DNA from: Burkholderiaceae bacterium
GTDB taxonomy: Bacteria; Pseudomonadota; Gammaproteobacteria; Burkholderiales; Burkholderiaceae_D
Direction: 5' to 3'
NCBI GenBank assembly: GCA_019752915.1
Contig: JAIELO010000294.1
Coordinates: forward strand, 1 to 6,794
Length of the DNA: 6,794 bases
The translations under genes were made by a program, and so were the position numbers. The notes under the pieces are model-generated. The model did no database searches. It had not been told where the DNA came from and saw only the letters and a list, made by a program, of their open reading frames with translations. Each line of letters starts with the position of its first letter. The stretch's first letter is position 1. Shown piece after piece: positions 1-6,317 of this stretch.

Positions 1-2216
1 CGGCCGCGCAGCACGCGCTTGTGAATGGCGGTCGCTTCATCGAGGATCAGCTTGTACGCTGCGCCATTGAAAATCTGACGCAGGCTGGAACGGACTTCCT
101 GTTTCCAGCTGATGCGTACGGTACGGTCCTGCACCACGTCGAACAGGGTTGCCTGCGGCTGGCTAGCCAGACGTTCCTGCAGCACCGGCAGCAAGCGTTC
201 CAGACCCAGCGCCGCCAGTTGCGGCAGGGCTGCGCCCAGCGGCTGGTCAAGTTCGGCCAGCAGATAGGTCCAGCGTGCCTGCACCTGGGTCAGCAGTGCC
301 GTGGTTTGCTGCACACGGTCGCCCAGCATTTCTTCATCGCCCACGCCATCGTCGGCGTCGTCGCTCTTGCCGATCGGCAGATTGCCGGCCGCGAAGAATT
401 GCTGCAATTCCTCGGCCAGTTGCAGCTTGTTGCGGATCGACAGTTCGATATTGATGCGCTCGATACCGTCGGTGTACTCACCCATACGGTTGAGCGGAAT
501 CACCACGTCTTCATTGATCTTGAAAGCGTTGGTGTGCTTGGCAATCGCTGCCGTACGGGCGCGATCGAGCCAGAATTTCTTGCGCGCTTCCGGGCTAACG
601 GCGACAAAGCCTTCACCGACGCGGGTATTGGCAATCCGGATGACTTCCGAGGCGGCCAGCGCCACGGCGTTTTCATCGTCACCGACGATGTCGCCGAACA
701 GTGCCATCTTCGGCAGCACGCCGCGTTTCGATTTGGTGGCGTAACCTACCGCGCGCAGATAGCGCTCGTCCAGATGTTCGAGACCGGCCAGACGCAGGGT
801 GGCGAACTGCTCGCCCTTGGCGGGCAGGCTGTCGAGGTAATCCTTGATTTCAACAATCGATGGAATCGCATCGCGCGCCTGCCCGAAGAATTCCAGACAG
901 ACGGTGCGGGTATGCTTGGGCATCTTGTGCAGAATCCAGCGCCCCGACGTAATCAGACCGTCGCAGCCTTCTTTCTGGATGCCGGGCAGACCGGACAGGA
1001 ATTTGTCAGTGACGTCCTTACCGAGACCTTCCTTTCGGAATTTACGGCCTTCGATTTCCAGCACTTCCGTTTTGAACGGCTCGCCCTTCGCTTCACCGCG
1101 TGCGCTCGGATGGGTCCATTCAAGCTTGAAACGGGCCAGCGGCGCATCGTGTATCTTCGATAGATTATGGTCGAGACGGGTCACTTCCAGCCAGTCACCG
1201 TTCGGGTCGACCATGCGCCACGAGGCCAGATTGTCCAGCGCCGTGCCCCACAGCACGGCCTTCTTGCCGCCCGCATTCATGGCGATATTGCCGCCGATGC
1301 AGGAGGCGTGCGCCGAAGTCGGGTCGACCGCGAACACGAAACCGGCCTTCTCGGCCGCTTCCGACACCTTGTTGGTAATCACCCCGGCGCCCGTGTAAAT
1401 GGTGGCGTACTCGCGGCTCAGGCCGGGCAGCACCTGCATTTCCACCGGCCCCATATTGAGCAGCTTTTCCGTGTTGATTACGGCCGACATCGGCGTCAGC
1501 GGAATCGCGCCGCCCGTGTAACCGGTGCCGCCGCCGCGCGGAATAATGGTCAGTCCCAGTTCGATACAGCCTTTGACCAGACCGGCCATTTCTTCTTCGT
1601 TGTCCGGCGTCAGCACCACGAACGGATATTCCACGCGCCAGTCAGTGGCGTCGGTCACGTGCGAAATGCGCTTCATGCCGTCGAAGCAGATGTTGTGCTT
1701 GTCCGTGTAGCGGCCCAGCACCTTGGTGGTACGCTTGCGCAGATCATAGGTCTGCTTGAATTCTTCGCCGAAGTCGGCCACTGCCTTGCCAGCCGCACGC
1801 AATAGGCGCGCCACGTTTTCGCTGCGCTGACGCTGTTCGGCATCCTCATTGGCACCGGCACCGCTCTCGTCGACGCTGAGGCGGCGCTTGTCCACCTCGG
1901 CCAGCCGGTGATGCAGTGCTTCGATCAATTCCTGACGCCGCTTGGGATTGTCCAGCAAGTCATCCTGCAGATAGGGATTGCGCCGCACCGCCCAGATATC
2001 ACCGAGCACTTCGTACAGCATGCGCGCCGAACGCCCCGTCTGACGGGCGCCGCGCAGGGCATCGAGCAAGCTCCACGATTCCTCGCCCAGCAAGCGGATC
2101 ACGATCTCGCGATCGGAAAACGACGTGTAGTTATAAGGAATTTCGCGCAGGCGGGTGGCCTCCGGACCGTGAGGCGTTTCCGCCAGCAAAGCTTGAATTT
2201 GTGCAGGGGCGTTCAT
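1..2216 (-). CDS. Large FAD-linked dehydrogenase with N-terminal DUF3683 region (D-lactate/glycolate dehydrogenase superfamily), 3' end outside window
   Basis: This frame is open without a stop from an ATG at 2216 down to base 1, giving 738 residues. An in-frame TAG lies a short way upstream and no ATG, GTG or TTG lies between, so this start is well fixed, although it has no clear Shine-Dalgarno. Residues about 25-110 ([20 protein letters not shown]) match the DUF3683-type N-terminus. Residues about 195-345 form an FAD-binding PCMH domain: [14 protein letters not shown] at 226-239 is the pyrophosphate-binding loop, and [13 protein letters not shown] with AMNAGG at 298-317 is the second FAD contact. 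[10 protein letters not shown] at 566-575 matches the EDV(A/V)(V/I)P segment of GlcD-like FAD-oxidase C-terminal domains. Known relatives are very long and add Fe-S and cysteine-rich CCG domains; those, and the usual HxGDGN motif, would lie beyond base 1. The likely role is oxidation of a 2-hydroxyacid such as D-lactate, passing electrons to the respiratory chain; the substrate is inferred. Confidence 0.9.
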   Translation of the reverse strand, partial: MNAPAQIQALLAETPHGPEATRLREIPYNYTSFSDREIVIRLLGEESWSLLDALRGARQTGRSARMLYEVLGDIWAVRRNPYLQDDLLDNPKRRQELIEALHHRLAEVDKRRLSVDESGAGANEDAEQRQRSENVARLLRAAGKAVADFGEEFKQTYDLRKRTTKVLGRYTDKHNICFDGMKRISHVTDATDWRVEYPFVVLTPDNEEEMAGLVKGCIELGLTIIPRGGGTGYTGGAIPLTPMSAVINTEKLLNMGPVEMQVLPGLSREYATIYTGAGVITNKVSEAAEKAGFVFAVDPTSAHASCIGGNIAMNAGGKKAVLWGTALDNLASWRMVDPNGDWLEVTRLDHNLSKIHDAPLARFKLEWTHPSARGEAKGEPFKTEVLEIEGRKFRKEGLGKDVTDKFLSGLPGIQKEGCDGLITSGRWILHKMPKHTRTVCLEFFGQARDAIPSIVEIKDYLDSLPAKGEQFATLRLAGLEHLDERYLRAVGYATKSKRGVLPKMALFGDIVGDDENAVALAASEVIRIANTRVGEGFVAVSPEARKKFWLDRARTAAIAKHTNAFKINEDVVIPLNRMGEYTDGIERINIELSIRNKLQLAEELQQFFAAGNLPIGKSDDADDGVGDEEMLGDRVQQTTALLTQVQARWTYLLAELDQPLGAALPQLAALGLERLLPVLQERLASQPQATLFDVVQDRTVRISWKQEVRSSLRQIFNGAAYKLILDEATAIHKRVLRG

Positions 2217-2448
2217 ATTGCGATTCGACAGGAGACGACTATAGACATTAGCCGGGAGGGTCATTCTAGCGTATTGCGGCGCACCACGCCGGAACAGCCT
2301 TCAAGGTGCTAGGGCTAATCGACCGCGCAACAATCCGCTAAAAATTTGAAAAATCTGACTTTGATTGGCAAACAATGCCGAGAATGCACGATAAACTGAA
2401 TAAAATTCAATCATTCACCATAATGGCAATATGATTAATTGCACCAGA
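2217..2448. other. Intergenic region between the FAD dehydrogenase and yqaA
   Basis: I see no convincing coding sequence in these 232 bases. The part nearest the dehydrogenase is GC-rich. About 2330-2440 is distinctly AT-rich compared with the flanking genes and holds two small inverted repeats: GGCA-AACAA-TGCC near 2367-2379 and TGAAT-AAA-ATTCA at 2397-2409. Both genes run leftward, so this is the 3' side of yqaA and the promoter side of the dehydrogenase. The AT-rich block could hold upstream promoter elements or a regulator site. No strong stem with a T-run marks a terminator for yqaA. Confidence 0.6.
2263..2268 (-). promoter_or_regulatory. Possible -10 box for the FAD dehydrogenase gene
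   Basis: The minus strand reads TAGAAT here, one base from the sigma-70 -10 consensus, and would give a 5' leader of about 40 bases. No good -35 hexamer stands 16-18 bases upstream, so this is a weak call. An activator or a more distal promoter in the AT-rich stretch at 2330-2440 is an alternative. Confidence 0.3.
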
Positions 2449-2940
2449 TTAGCCCAGCATTTGCGCGATCCGGTGCCAGAAGCCGTCCGGCACGTACAAC
2501 AGCAGGGTAGTCATGGTCAGGTAGCGCAGCAGTTTTCCCAGCGCCATATAGGCAATACTGGGCCAGAATGGCAGGTGCAGCCAGCCCCCCAGCGTGCACA
2601 GTGGATCGCCGATGCCTGGCAACCAGGACAGCAGCATGGTTTTCGCGCCATAGCGCTCCAGCCAGTGAAACCAGCGGCTCTGGCGCTCGCGCGCAAAGGT
2701 TTGCTTGGCCTTATAGCCCATCCAGTAGTCGATCGCGCCGCCCAGCGTATTACCCACAGTGGCCACCAGAATGGCGGCCCAGAACAGGGCCGGATTGGCT
2801 TTCACCACGGCAAACACGGCCGGTTCCGAGCCCAGCGGTACCAGCGTGGCCGAGATCAGACTGATCAGAAATACGGAAGTCAGTCCCACTTGCGGCGCTG
2901 CCAGCACACCGAGCAGCCAGACAATTGCAGATTCAATCAT
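2449..2940 (-). CDS. yqaA: DedA-superfamily (SNARE-associated/VTT type) inner-membrane protein, YqaA-like
   Basis: A complete 163-residue gene that closely follows the E. coli YqaA pattern. SATLVPLGSEP (30-40) matches the SATLLPGNSE region, GNTLGGAIDYWMG (63-75) the GNSLGG region, and LERYGAKTMLLSWLPGIGDPLC (94-115) with GKLLRY (135-140) the C-terminal half. There are four or so hydrophobic segments (about 5-33, 40-68, 100-118, 124-150). The acidic residue at 39 and the arginine at 139 sit where DedA proteins carry functionally important charged residues. DedA-family members are linked to phospholipid (undecaprenyl-phosphate or other lipid) translocation and membrane energetics; the specific role of YqaA is not settled. 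It starts at an ATG with only a weak AAAGA-like ribosome site, and is divergent from ilvA. It is probably transcribed alone, since 232 bases separate it from the next gene on its strand. Confidence 0.88.
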   Translation of the reverse strand: MIESAIVWLLGVLAAPQVGLTSVFLISLISATLVPLGSEPAVFAVVKANPALFWAAILVATVGNTLGGAIDYWMGYKAKQTFARERQSRWFHWLERYGAKTMLLSWLPGIGDPLCTLGGWLHLPFWPSIAYMALGKLLRYLTMTTLLLYVPDGFWHRIAQMLG

Positions 2941-2947
2941 GCATTCT

Positions 2948-2977
2948 TTGAGTGGGAGGAAAGGTGTCCATTATAAT
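2948..2977 (+). promoter_or_regulatory. Sigma-70-like promoter for ilvA
   Basis: TTGAGT at 2948-2953 and a perfect TATAAT at 2972-2977 are separated by 18 bases on the plus strand. This is the best -35/-10 pair in the window. Transcription would start near 2984, leaving a leader of about 150 bases before the ilvA ATG. The -35 lies just outside the 5' end of yqaA. Confidence 0.6.
2970..2975 (-). promoter_or_regulatory. Overlapping -10 box for yqaA on the opposite strand
   Basis: Bases 2970-2977 are ATTATAAT, which is its own reverse complement, so the minus strand also carries a perfect TATAAT. A start near 2963 would leave a leader of about 22 bases before the yqaA ATG. The minus-strand -35 region is poor (TGCAAT at 18 spacing), so this promoter would be weaker or activator-dependent. 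The two promoters could not be occupied at the same time. Confidence 0.45.
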
Positions 2978-2979
2978 GA

Positions 2980-3001
2980 ATTGCATCCGCACGATTGCAT
3001 C
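2980..3001. repeat. Direct repeat ATTGCATC N6 ATTGCATC in the yqaA/ilvA control region
   Basis: Two perfect 8-base copies lie at 2980-2987 and 2994-3001, with a 14-base period. They cover the predicted ilvA transcription start and the yqaA -35 region. This placement suits a regulator binding site acting on both genes, but no regulator family is recognisable from the repeat alone. Confidence 0.5.
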
Positions 3002-3005
3002 GATC

Positions 3006-3035
3006 GGCGCGCGCCCACCCGCGCAGCGCCTGCGC
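3006..3035 (+). other. GC-rich self-complementary segment in the ilvA leader
   Basis: GGCGCGCGCC at 3006-3015 is a 10-base palindrome, followed by a GCGCAG-CGC-CTGCGC stem-loop at 3021-3035. Both would fall in the ilvA 5' untranslated RNA if transcription starts near 2984. There is no T-run after either, so they are not classic terminators. Confidence 0.35.
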
Positions 3036-3131
3036 CCTGCTTCACCCCGGTCACCCGCCGGTTAGTTAGCATAGCTTGAAGTACCGAACGCACCAGAAGC
3101 ATCTGGCCCGGAATCATTATGTTTGCAGACC

Positions 3132-4667
3132 ATGACCATCGACTACCTGAAGAAAATCCTGACCGCCCGCGTCTACGACGTCGCCACTGAAACCCCGCTG
3201 GAACTCGCACCTGCCCTGTCGCAGCGCTGCGGCAACCGAATTTATTACAAGCGCGAGGACATGCAGAGCGTGTTCAGCTTCAAGATTCGTGGCGCCTACA
3301 ACAAAATGGCCCATCTGAGCGAAGCCCAGCGCAAGCGCGGCGTGATTTGCGCCTCGGCCGGCAACCATGCGCAAGGTGTGGCCCTGTCCGCCGCCAAGCT
3401 GGGCTGCCGTGCCCTGATCGTGATGCCGACCACCACGCCGCAGGTCAAGATCGACGCCGTCAAAGCGCGCGGCGGTCCGTCCGTGGAAGTAGTGCTGCAC
3501 GGCGAGTCCTACACCGACGCCTACAATCAGGCGCTGCTGCTGGAACAGGAACAGAAGCTGACCTTCGTCCATCCTTTCGACGATCCCGATGTGATCGCCG
3601 GACAAGGCACCATCGGCATGGAGATCCTGCGCCAGCATTCCGGGCCAATCCATGCGATTTTCGTCGCCATCGGCGGCGGTGGCTTAATTTCCGGGGTAGC
3701 CGCCTACGTCAAGGCGATCCGTCCCGACATCAAGATCATCGGCGTGCAGACGCTCGACTCGGATGCCATGGCACGCAGCATCAAGGCCGGTGAACGCGTC
3801 ACCCTGACTGACGTCGGCCTGTTCTCGGACGGCACGGCCGTCCGTCTGGTGGGCGAGGAAACCTTCCGCCTGACCCAGCAGTATGTGGACGAAATCATTC
3901 TGGTCGATACCGACGCCATCTGCGCCGCCATCAAGGATGTGTTTACCGACACGCGCAGCATTCTGGAACCGGCCGGTGCACTGGCCATCGCTGGCGCCAA
4001 AGCGTATATCGAACGCGCCGCGCTGACCAAGAATCCGATCCAGAACGAAACCCTGATCACCATCGCCTGCGGCGCCAACATGAATTTCGACCGCCTGCGC
4101 TTTGTCGCAGAACGGGCCGAACTGGGCGAATCGCGCGAAGCCGTGTTCGCCGTCACCCTGCCCGAGCAGCGTGGTAGCTTCAAGCGCTTCTGCGCACTGG
4201 TCGGTCCGCGCAATGTGACGGAGTTCAACTACCGCATCAGCGACAAGGATGAAGCCCACGTGTTCGTCGGCGTGCAGATTGCCGACCGCAACGAGTCGGG
4301 CAAGCTGGCACGCAATTTCGAGGAACAGGATTTCCGTACGCTGGACCTGACCCACGACGAACTGGCGAAAGCCCACATCCGCCATCTGGTCGGCGGCAAG
4401 AGTGCGCTGGCGCAGGACGAACTGCTGTACCGTTTCGAGTTCCCCGAGCGTCCCGGCGCGCTGATGCGCTTCCTCAATTCCATGGCGCCGAACTGGAATA
4501 TCTCGCTGTGCCATTACCGCAGTCAGGGCGGCGACGTGGGCCGGATTCTGATCGGCCTGCAAGTACCGCCCGAGGAAATGGACCAGTTCGCCCAGTTCCT
4601 TACCACGCTCGGCTACCGTTACTGGGATGAGAGCGCCAACCCCGTGTATAAACTGTTCCTCGGCTAA
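3132..4667 (+). CDS. ilvA: Biosynthetic threonine ammonia-lyase (threonine deaminase)
   Basis: Converts L-threonine to 2-oxobutanoate and ammonia with pyridoxal phosphate, the committed step of isoleucine synthesis in the cytoplasm. The 511 residues are near the 514 of E. coli IlvA. The catalytic domain spans about 5-320: Lys51 in [10 protein letters not shown] forms the cofactor Schiff base, SAGNHAQG (75-82) contacts substrate, and GGGGL (181-185) holds the cofactor phosphate. Two ACT-like regulatory domains follow, about 330-420 ([17 protein letters not shown]) and 428-511 ([25 protein letters not shown]), so this is the long form expected to be inhibited by isoleucine, not the short catabolic TdcB type. 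ATG at 3132 gives [17 protein letters not shown]; an in-frame TTG at 3123 would add three residues. Neither start has a good Shine-Dalgarno. A 62-base gap containing a hairpin separates it from queF. Confidence 0.97.
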   Translation: MTIDYLKKILTARVYDVATETPLELAPALSQRCGNRIYYKREDMQSVFSFKIRGAYNKMAHLSEAQRKRGVICASAGNHAQGVALSAAKLGCRALIVMPTTTPQVKIDAVKARGGPSVEVVLHGESYTDAYNQALLLEQEQKLTFVHPFDDPDVIAGQGTIGMEILRQHSGPIHAIFVAIGGGGLISGVAAYVKAIRPDIKIIGVQTLDSDAMARSIKAGERVTLTDVGLFSDGTAVRLVGEETFRLTQQYVDEIILVDTDAICAAIKDVFTDTRSILEPAGALAIAGAKAYIERAALTKNPIQNETLITIACGANMNFDRLRFVAERAELGESREAVFAVTLPEQRGSFKRFCALVGPRNVTEFNYRISDKDEAHVFVGVQIADRNESGKLARNFEEQDFRTLDLTHDELAKAHIRHLVGGKSALAQDELLYRFEFPERPGALMRFLNSMAPNWNISLCHYRSQGGDVGRILIGLQVPPEEMDQFAQFLTTLGYRYWDESANPVYKLFLG

Positions 4668-4678
4668 GCGCCGGGCAC

Positions 4679-4707
4679 GACGGCATGGTTTGCGCTACCA
4701 TGCCGTC
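4679..4707 (+). terminator. Perfect 11-bp hairpin between ilvA and queF
   Basis: GACGGCATGGT (4679-4689) pairs perfectly with ACCATGCCGTC (4697-4707) around a 7-base loop, starting 12 bases after the ilvA stop. It is followed by CTTCACTG rather than a T-run, so it may be a weak terminator, an mRNA-stabilising 3' stem, or a structure that tunes queF translation, whose start is 23 bases downstream. Confidence 0.5.
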
Positions 4708-4729
4708 CTTCACTGCAATCACAACCGCC

Positions 4730-5563
4730 ATGACCAATACCGCCGACCTGTCCCCGCTGGGAAAAACCTCTGCCTACCGCACCGATTACGCACCGGAATT
4801 GCTGTTCCCGATTGCGCGACAGGGCAAGCGCGACGAACTGGGTCTGACGGGCACCATGCCCTTCTTCGGGGTGGACATCTGGAACGCCTACGAAATCTCG
4901 TGGCTGAACCAGCGCGGTAAACCGCAAGTGGCGATCGCCCGCATTACCGTGCCGGCCGACACACCCAACATCATCGAATCGAAATCGTTCAAGCTCTACC
5001 TGAACTCCTTCAACCAGACCCGCCTCGATAGCGTGGTGGCGCTGAAGACCTTGCTGCAGCAGGATCTCTCGGCCGCAGCGGGCGGCAACGTGCATATCTC
5101 GCTGACCCAGCCGGAAGAATTCGGCATGGTCGAGATGGGCGAACTGGACGGCCTGCTGCTCGACCGTCTGGACATCGACGTCGATCACTACAGCCCCGAC
5201 CCGTCGCTACTGAAAGCGGCGCTGGACGAAGAACCGGTGGAAGAAAAACTGGTATCGCACCTGCTGAAATCGAACTGTCTGGTCACCGGCCAGCCGGACT
5301 GGGCCAGCGTGCAGATTCATTACTCGGGTCCCCAGATCGATCAGGAAAGCCTGTTGCGCTATCTGATCGGCTTCCGCGAGCACAATGAATTCCACGAGCA
5401 ATGCGTGGAGCGCATCTTCATCGACATCCTGCGCCAGTGCCATCCCCAGCAACTGGCCGTGTACGCACGCTATACGCGTCGCGGCGGTCTCGACATCAAC
5501 CCTTGGCGCAGCAATTTCAGCAGCGCCAGCAAGCCTGCCAATCTGCGCGGCGCCCGTCAGTAA
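4730..5563 (+). CDS. queF: NADPH-dependent 7-cyano-7-deazaguanine reductase (preQ0 reductase), long E. coli-type form
   Basis: Reduces the nitrile of preQ0 to the aminomethyl group of preQ1, the step before tRNA insertion in queuosine synthesis. From ATG 4730 it is 277 residues, close to the 282 of E. coli QueF, the two-domain long form. The QueF motif [16 protein letters not shown] is at 83-98. The catalytic cysteine is Cys183 in [12 protein letters not shown], with the proton-donor Asp190 in the same stretch, and HE at 222-223 in [11 protein letters not shown] matches the substrate-binding pair. [18 protein letters not shown] (245-262) is the conserved C-terminal signature. ATGs at 4685 and 4700 are in frame and would add 15 or 10 residues, but both lie in the arms of the upstream hairpin and the family's usual N-terminus fits 4730. 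No clear Shine-Dalgarno is visible at any of them. It follows ilvA on the same strand and may be co-transcribed with it. Confidence 0.96.
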   Translation: MTNTADLSPLGKTSAYRTDYAPELLFPIARQGKRDELGLTGTMPFFGVDIWNAYEISWLNQRGKPQVAIARITVPADTPNIIESKSFKLYLNSFNQTRLDSVVALKTLLQQDLSAAAGGNVHISLTQPEEFGMVEMGELDGLLLDRLDIDVDHYSPDPSLLKAALDEEPVEEKLVSHLLKSNCLVTGQPDWASVQIHYSGPQIDQESLLRYLIGFREHNEFHEQCVERIFIDILRQCHPQQLAVYARYTRRGGLDINPWRSNFSSASKPANLRGARQ

Positions 5564-5580
5564 AGCCTGCGCTCGGCACG

Positions 5581-5606
5581 CGTGCGCTAGGACACCCTAG
5601 CGCATG
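5581..5606 (+). terminator. Hairpin downstream of queF, candidate terminator
   Basis: TGCGCTAGG (5583-5591) pairs with CCTAGCGCA (5596-5604) around a 4-base ACAC loop, and two more pairs (one G-U) can extend the stem to 11. It starts 18 bases after the queF stop. The following GGATTTCTG is only mildly T-rich, so termination strength is uncertain. Confidence 0.45.
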
Positions 5607-5634
5607 GGATTTCTGATCAGTCGTGTTCAATCAG

Positions 5635-5673
5635 GCGTATCATACGCAGATGGGCATGCTTTCCAGCATGCCC
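5635..5673. repeat. Two further inverted repeats between queF and ptsN
   Basis: GCGTAT-C-ATACGC at 5635-5647 is a near-perfect palindrome with a one-base centre, more like a protein-binding site than an RNA hairpin. GGGCATGCT (5652-5660) and AGCATGCCC (5665-5673) form a 9-bp stem with a TTCC loop. Neither is followed by a T-run. They lie just upstream of the ptsN promoter. Confidence 0.45.
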
Positions 5674-5716
5674 GACTGAGCATTCGCGTTTTCCGGGTAC
5701 CGTACAGAAAAAGGCC

Positions 5717-5722
5717 TATAAT
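5717..5722 (+). promoter_or_regulatory. -10 box for ptsN
   Basis: A perfect TATAAT in the context GGCCTATAATGCGC, a shape common in strong proteobacterial promoters. It would start transcription near 5729 and give a leader of about 40 bases. The -35 region at 17 spacing (CGGGTA) is poor, so the assignment rests on the -10. Confidence 0.45.
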
Positions 5723-5767
5723 GCGCTCGCAGGCCGCATTTGTGCGCCGCAACATTCTATTCGCAAT

Positions 5768-6250
5768 ATGAATAACCTTAGCAAAATACTCTCTCTGGAA
5801 AACGTGCAGCTCGATCTGGAAGTGTCCAGCAAGAAGCGGGCATTCGAGCAAGCCGGTCTGATCTTCGAAAACAACTGCGGCATCGCCCGCTCCACCGTGT
5901 CGGACAATCTGTTCGCGCGCGAGCGGCTCGGCTCTACCGGTCTGGGGCATGGCGTAGCCGTGCCGCACGGCCGCGTCAAAGGCATGAAGAGTCTGAAATC
6001 GCCGCTGGCAGCGTTTGTACGACTGGCCGAGCCGATTCCGTTCGAGTCGCCTGACGGCAAACCGGTCAATCTGTTGTTTTTCCTGCTGATTCCCGATCAC
6101 GTCACCCAGCAGCATCTGGAGATCCTCTCGGAGATCGCCGAAATGTTCTCCGATGACGCATTCCGCACGGCTCTGAGCACGGATCCTGATCCGGCTTCCG
6201 TGTATCAGCGCATCATCAGCTGGGTGCCAACGCTGCAAGCAGCCGGTTAA
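5768..6250 (+). CDS. ptsN: EIIA-Ntr, PTS IIA-like nitrogen regulatory protein
   Basis: The terminal phosphoryl acceptor of the nitrogen phosphotransferase branch. It receives phosphate from an HPr-type protein and controls potassium transport, nitrogen and carbon responses by protein-protein contacts in the cytoplasm, rather than sugar uptake. The 160 residues match the single PTS EIIA type-2 domain. The phosphorylated histidine is His67 in HGVAVPHGRV (61-70). RERLGSTGLG (51-60), NLLFFLLIPD (101-110) and HLEILSEIAEMF (116-127) are characteristic of PtsN. The ATG at 5768 gives MNNLSKILSLENVQLDLEV, the expected N-terminus, but has no visible Shine-Dalgarno. It lies 67 bases upstream of hprK on the same strand. 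The ribosome hibernation gene hpf, often just upstream of ptsN in proteobacteria, is not here; queF is. Confidence 0.96.
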   Translation: MNNLSKILSLENVQLDLEVSSKKRAFEQAGLIFENNCGIARSTVSDNLFARERLGSTGLGHGVAVPHGRVKGMKSLKSPLAAFVRLAEPIPFESPDGKPVNLLFFLLIPDHVTQQHLEILSEIAEMFSDDAFRTALSTDPDPASVYQRIISWVPTLQAAG

Positions 6251-6255
6251 GCCAC

Positions 6256-6284
6256 GTGGCAGGCGTCTGACTATGGGGTACACT
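6256..6284 (+). promoter_or_regulatory. Possible promoter for hprK
   Basis: GTGGCA (6256-6261) and TACACT (6279-6284), each four of six matches to the sigma-70 consensus, are 17 bases apart. If active, it would let hprK be transcribed independently of ptsN, from about 6291. Read-through from ptsN is equally possible, because no terminator is visible in the 67-base gap. Confidence 0.35.
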
Positions 6285-6293
6285 AGACACTAG
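6280..6293. repeat. Tandem repeat ACACTAG x2 upstream of hprK
   Basis: Two adjacent perfect copies of ACACTAG (6280-6286 and 6287-6293) overlap the candidate hprK -10 box and start point. The array also contains CTAG-ACA-CTAG, so it is partly self-complementary. Function unknown; it may be chance. Confidence 0.4.
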
Positions 6294-6317
6294 TTCAACC
6301 CATCACGAAGACGCCCC

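Larger units (their letters stand above)
2964..3065 (+). other. Short isoleucine-containing ORF in the ilvA leader region (possible leader peptide)
   Basis: A GTG at 2964 directly follows GGGAGGAAAG, a strong Shine-Dalgarno-like stretch, and opens a 33-codon frame ending at TAG 3063-3065. Its first 14 residues (MSIIMNCIRTIASI) include five isoleucines, the amino acid whose synthesis ilvA starts. This resembles an attenuation leader peptide. Against it, the best promoter for ilvA has its -10 inside this ORF, so its transcript would lack the start codon, and no terminator with a T-run follows. It would need a promoter further upstream, for which only a weak candidate exists. Treat it as a speculative ORF. 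Confidence 0.15.

Noticed and set aside
21..1805. Long plus-strand open frames (380 and 212 residues) opposite the FAD dehydrogenase
   Set aside because: They lie antisense to a continuous, clearly homologous minus-strand frame with conserved FAD motifs. Their translations show no recognisable domain and are rich in H, Q, R and G, as expected of GC-rich antisense frames.
3119..3190. ATG at 3119 with GGA nearby as an alternative ilvA start
   Set aside because: It is out of frame with ilvA and stops after about two dozen codons; the family N-terminus is in the frame of ATG 3132.
3117..4562. Long minus-strand open frames (178 and 292 residues) opposite ilvA
   Set aside because: Antisense shadows of a complete threonine deaminase gene; no domain is recognisable and no promoter or ribosome site is evident.
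4668..4729. preQ1 riboswitch upstream of queF
   Set aside because: The segment holds only a simple perfect hairpin, with no small hairpin plus A-rich tail of the preQ1 class.
4664..5188. 174-residue minus-strand frame opposite queF
   Set aside because: Antisense shadow of queF with no recognisable motif.
6256..6271. Possible sigma-54 promoter before hprK (TGGCAG...)
   Set aside because: The GG element is present, but the required GC at the -12 position is absent at the correct spacing (AC is found instead).
5627..6283. 218-residue minus-strand frame opposite ptsN
   Set aside because: Covers ptsN and its control region in antisense; the composition looks like a shadow frame, while ptsN on the plus strand has all the family motifs.
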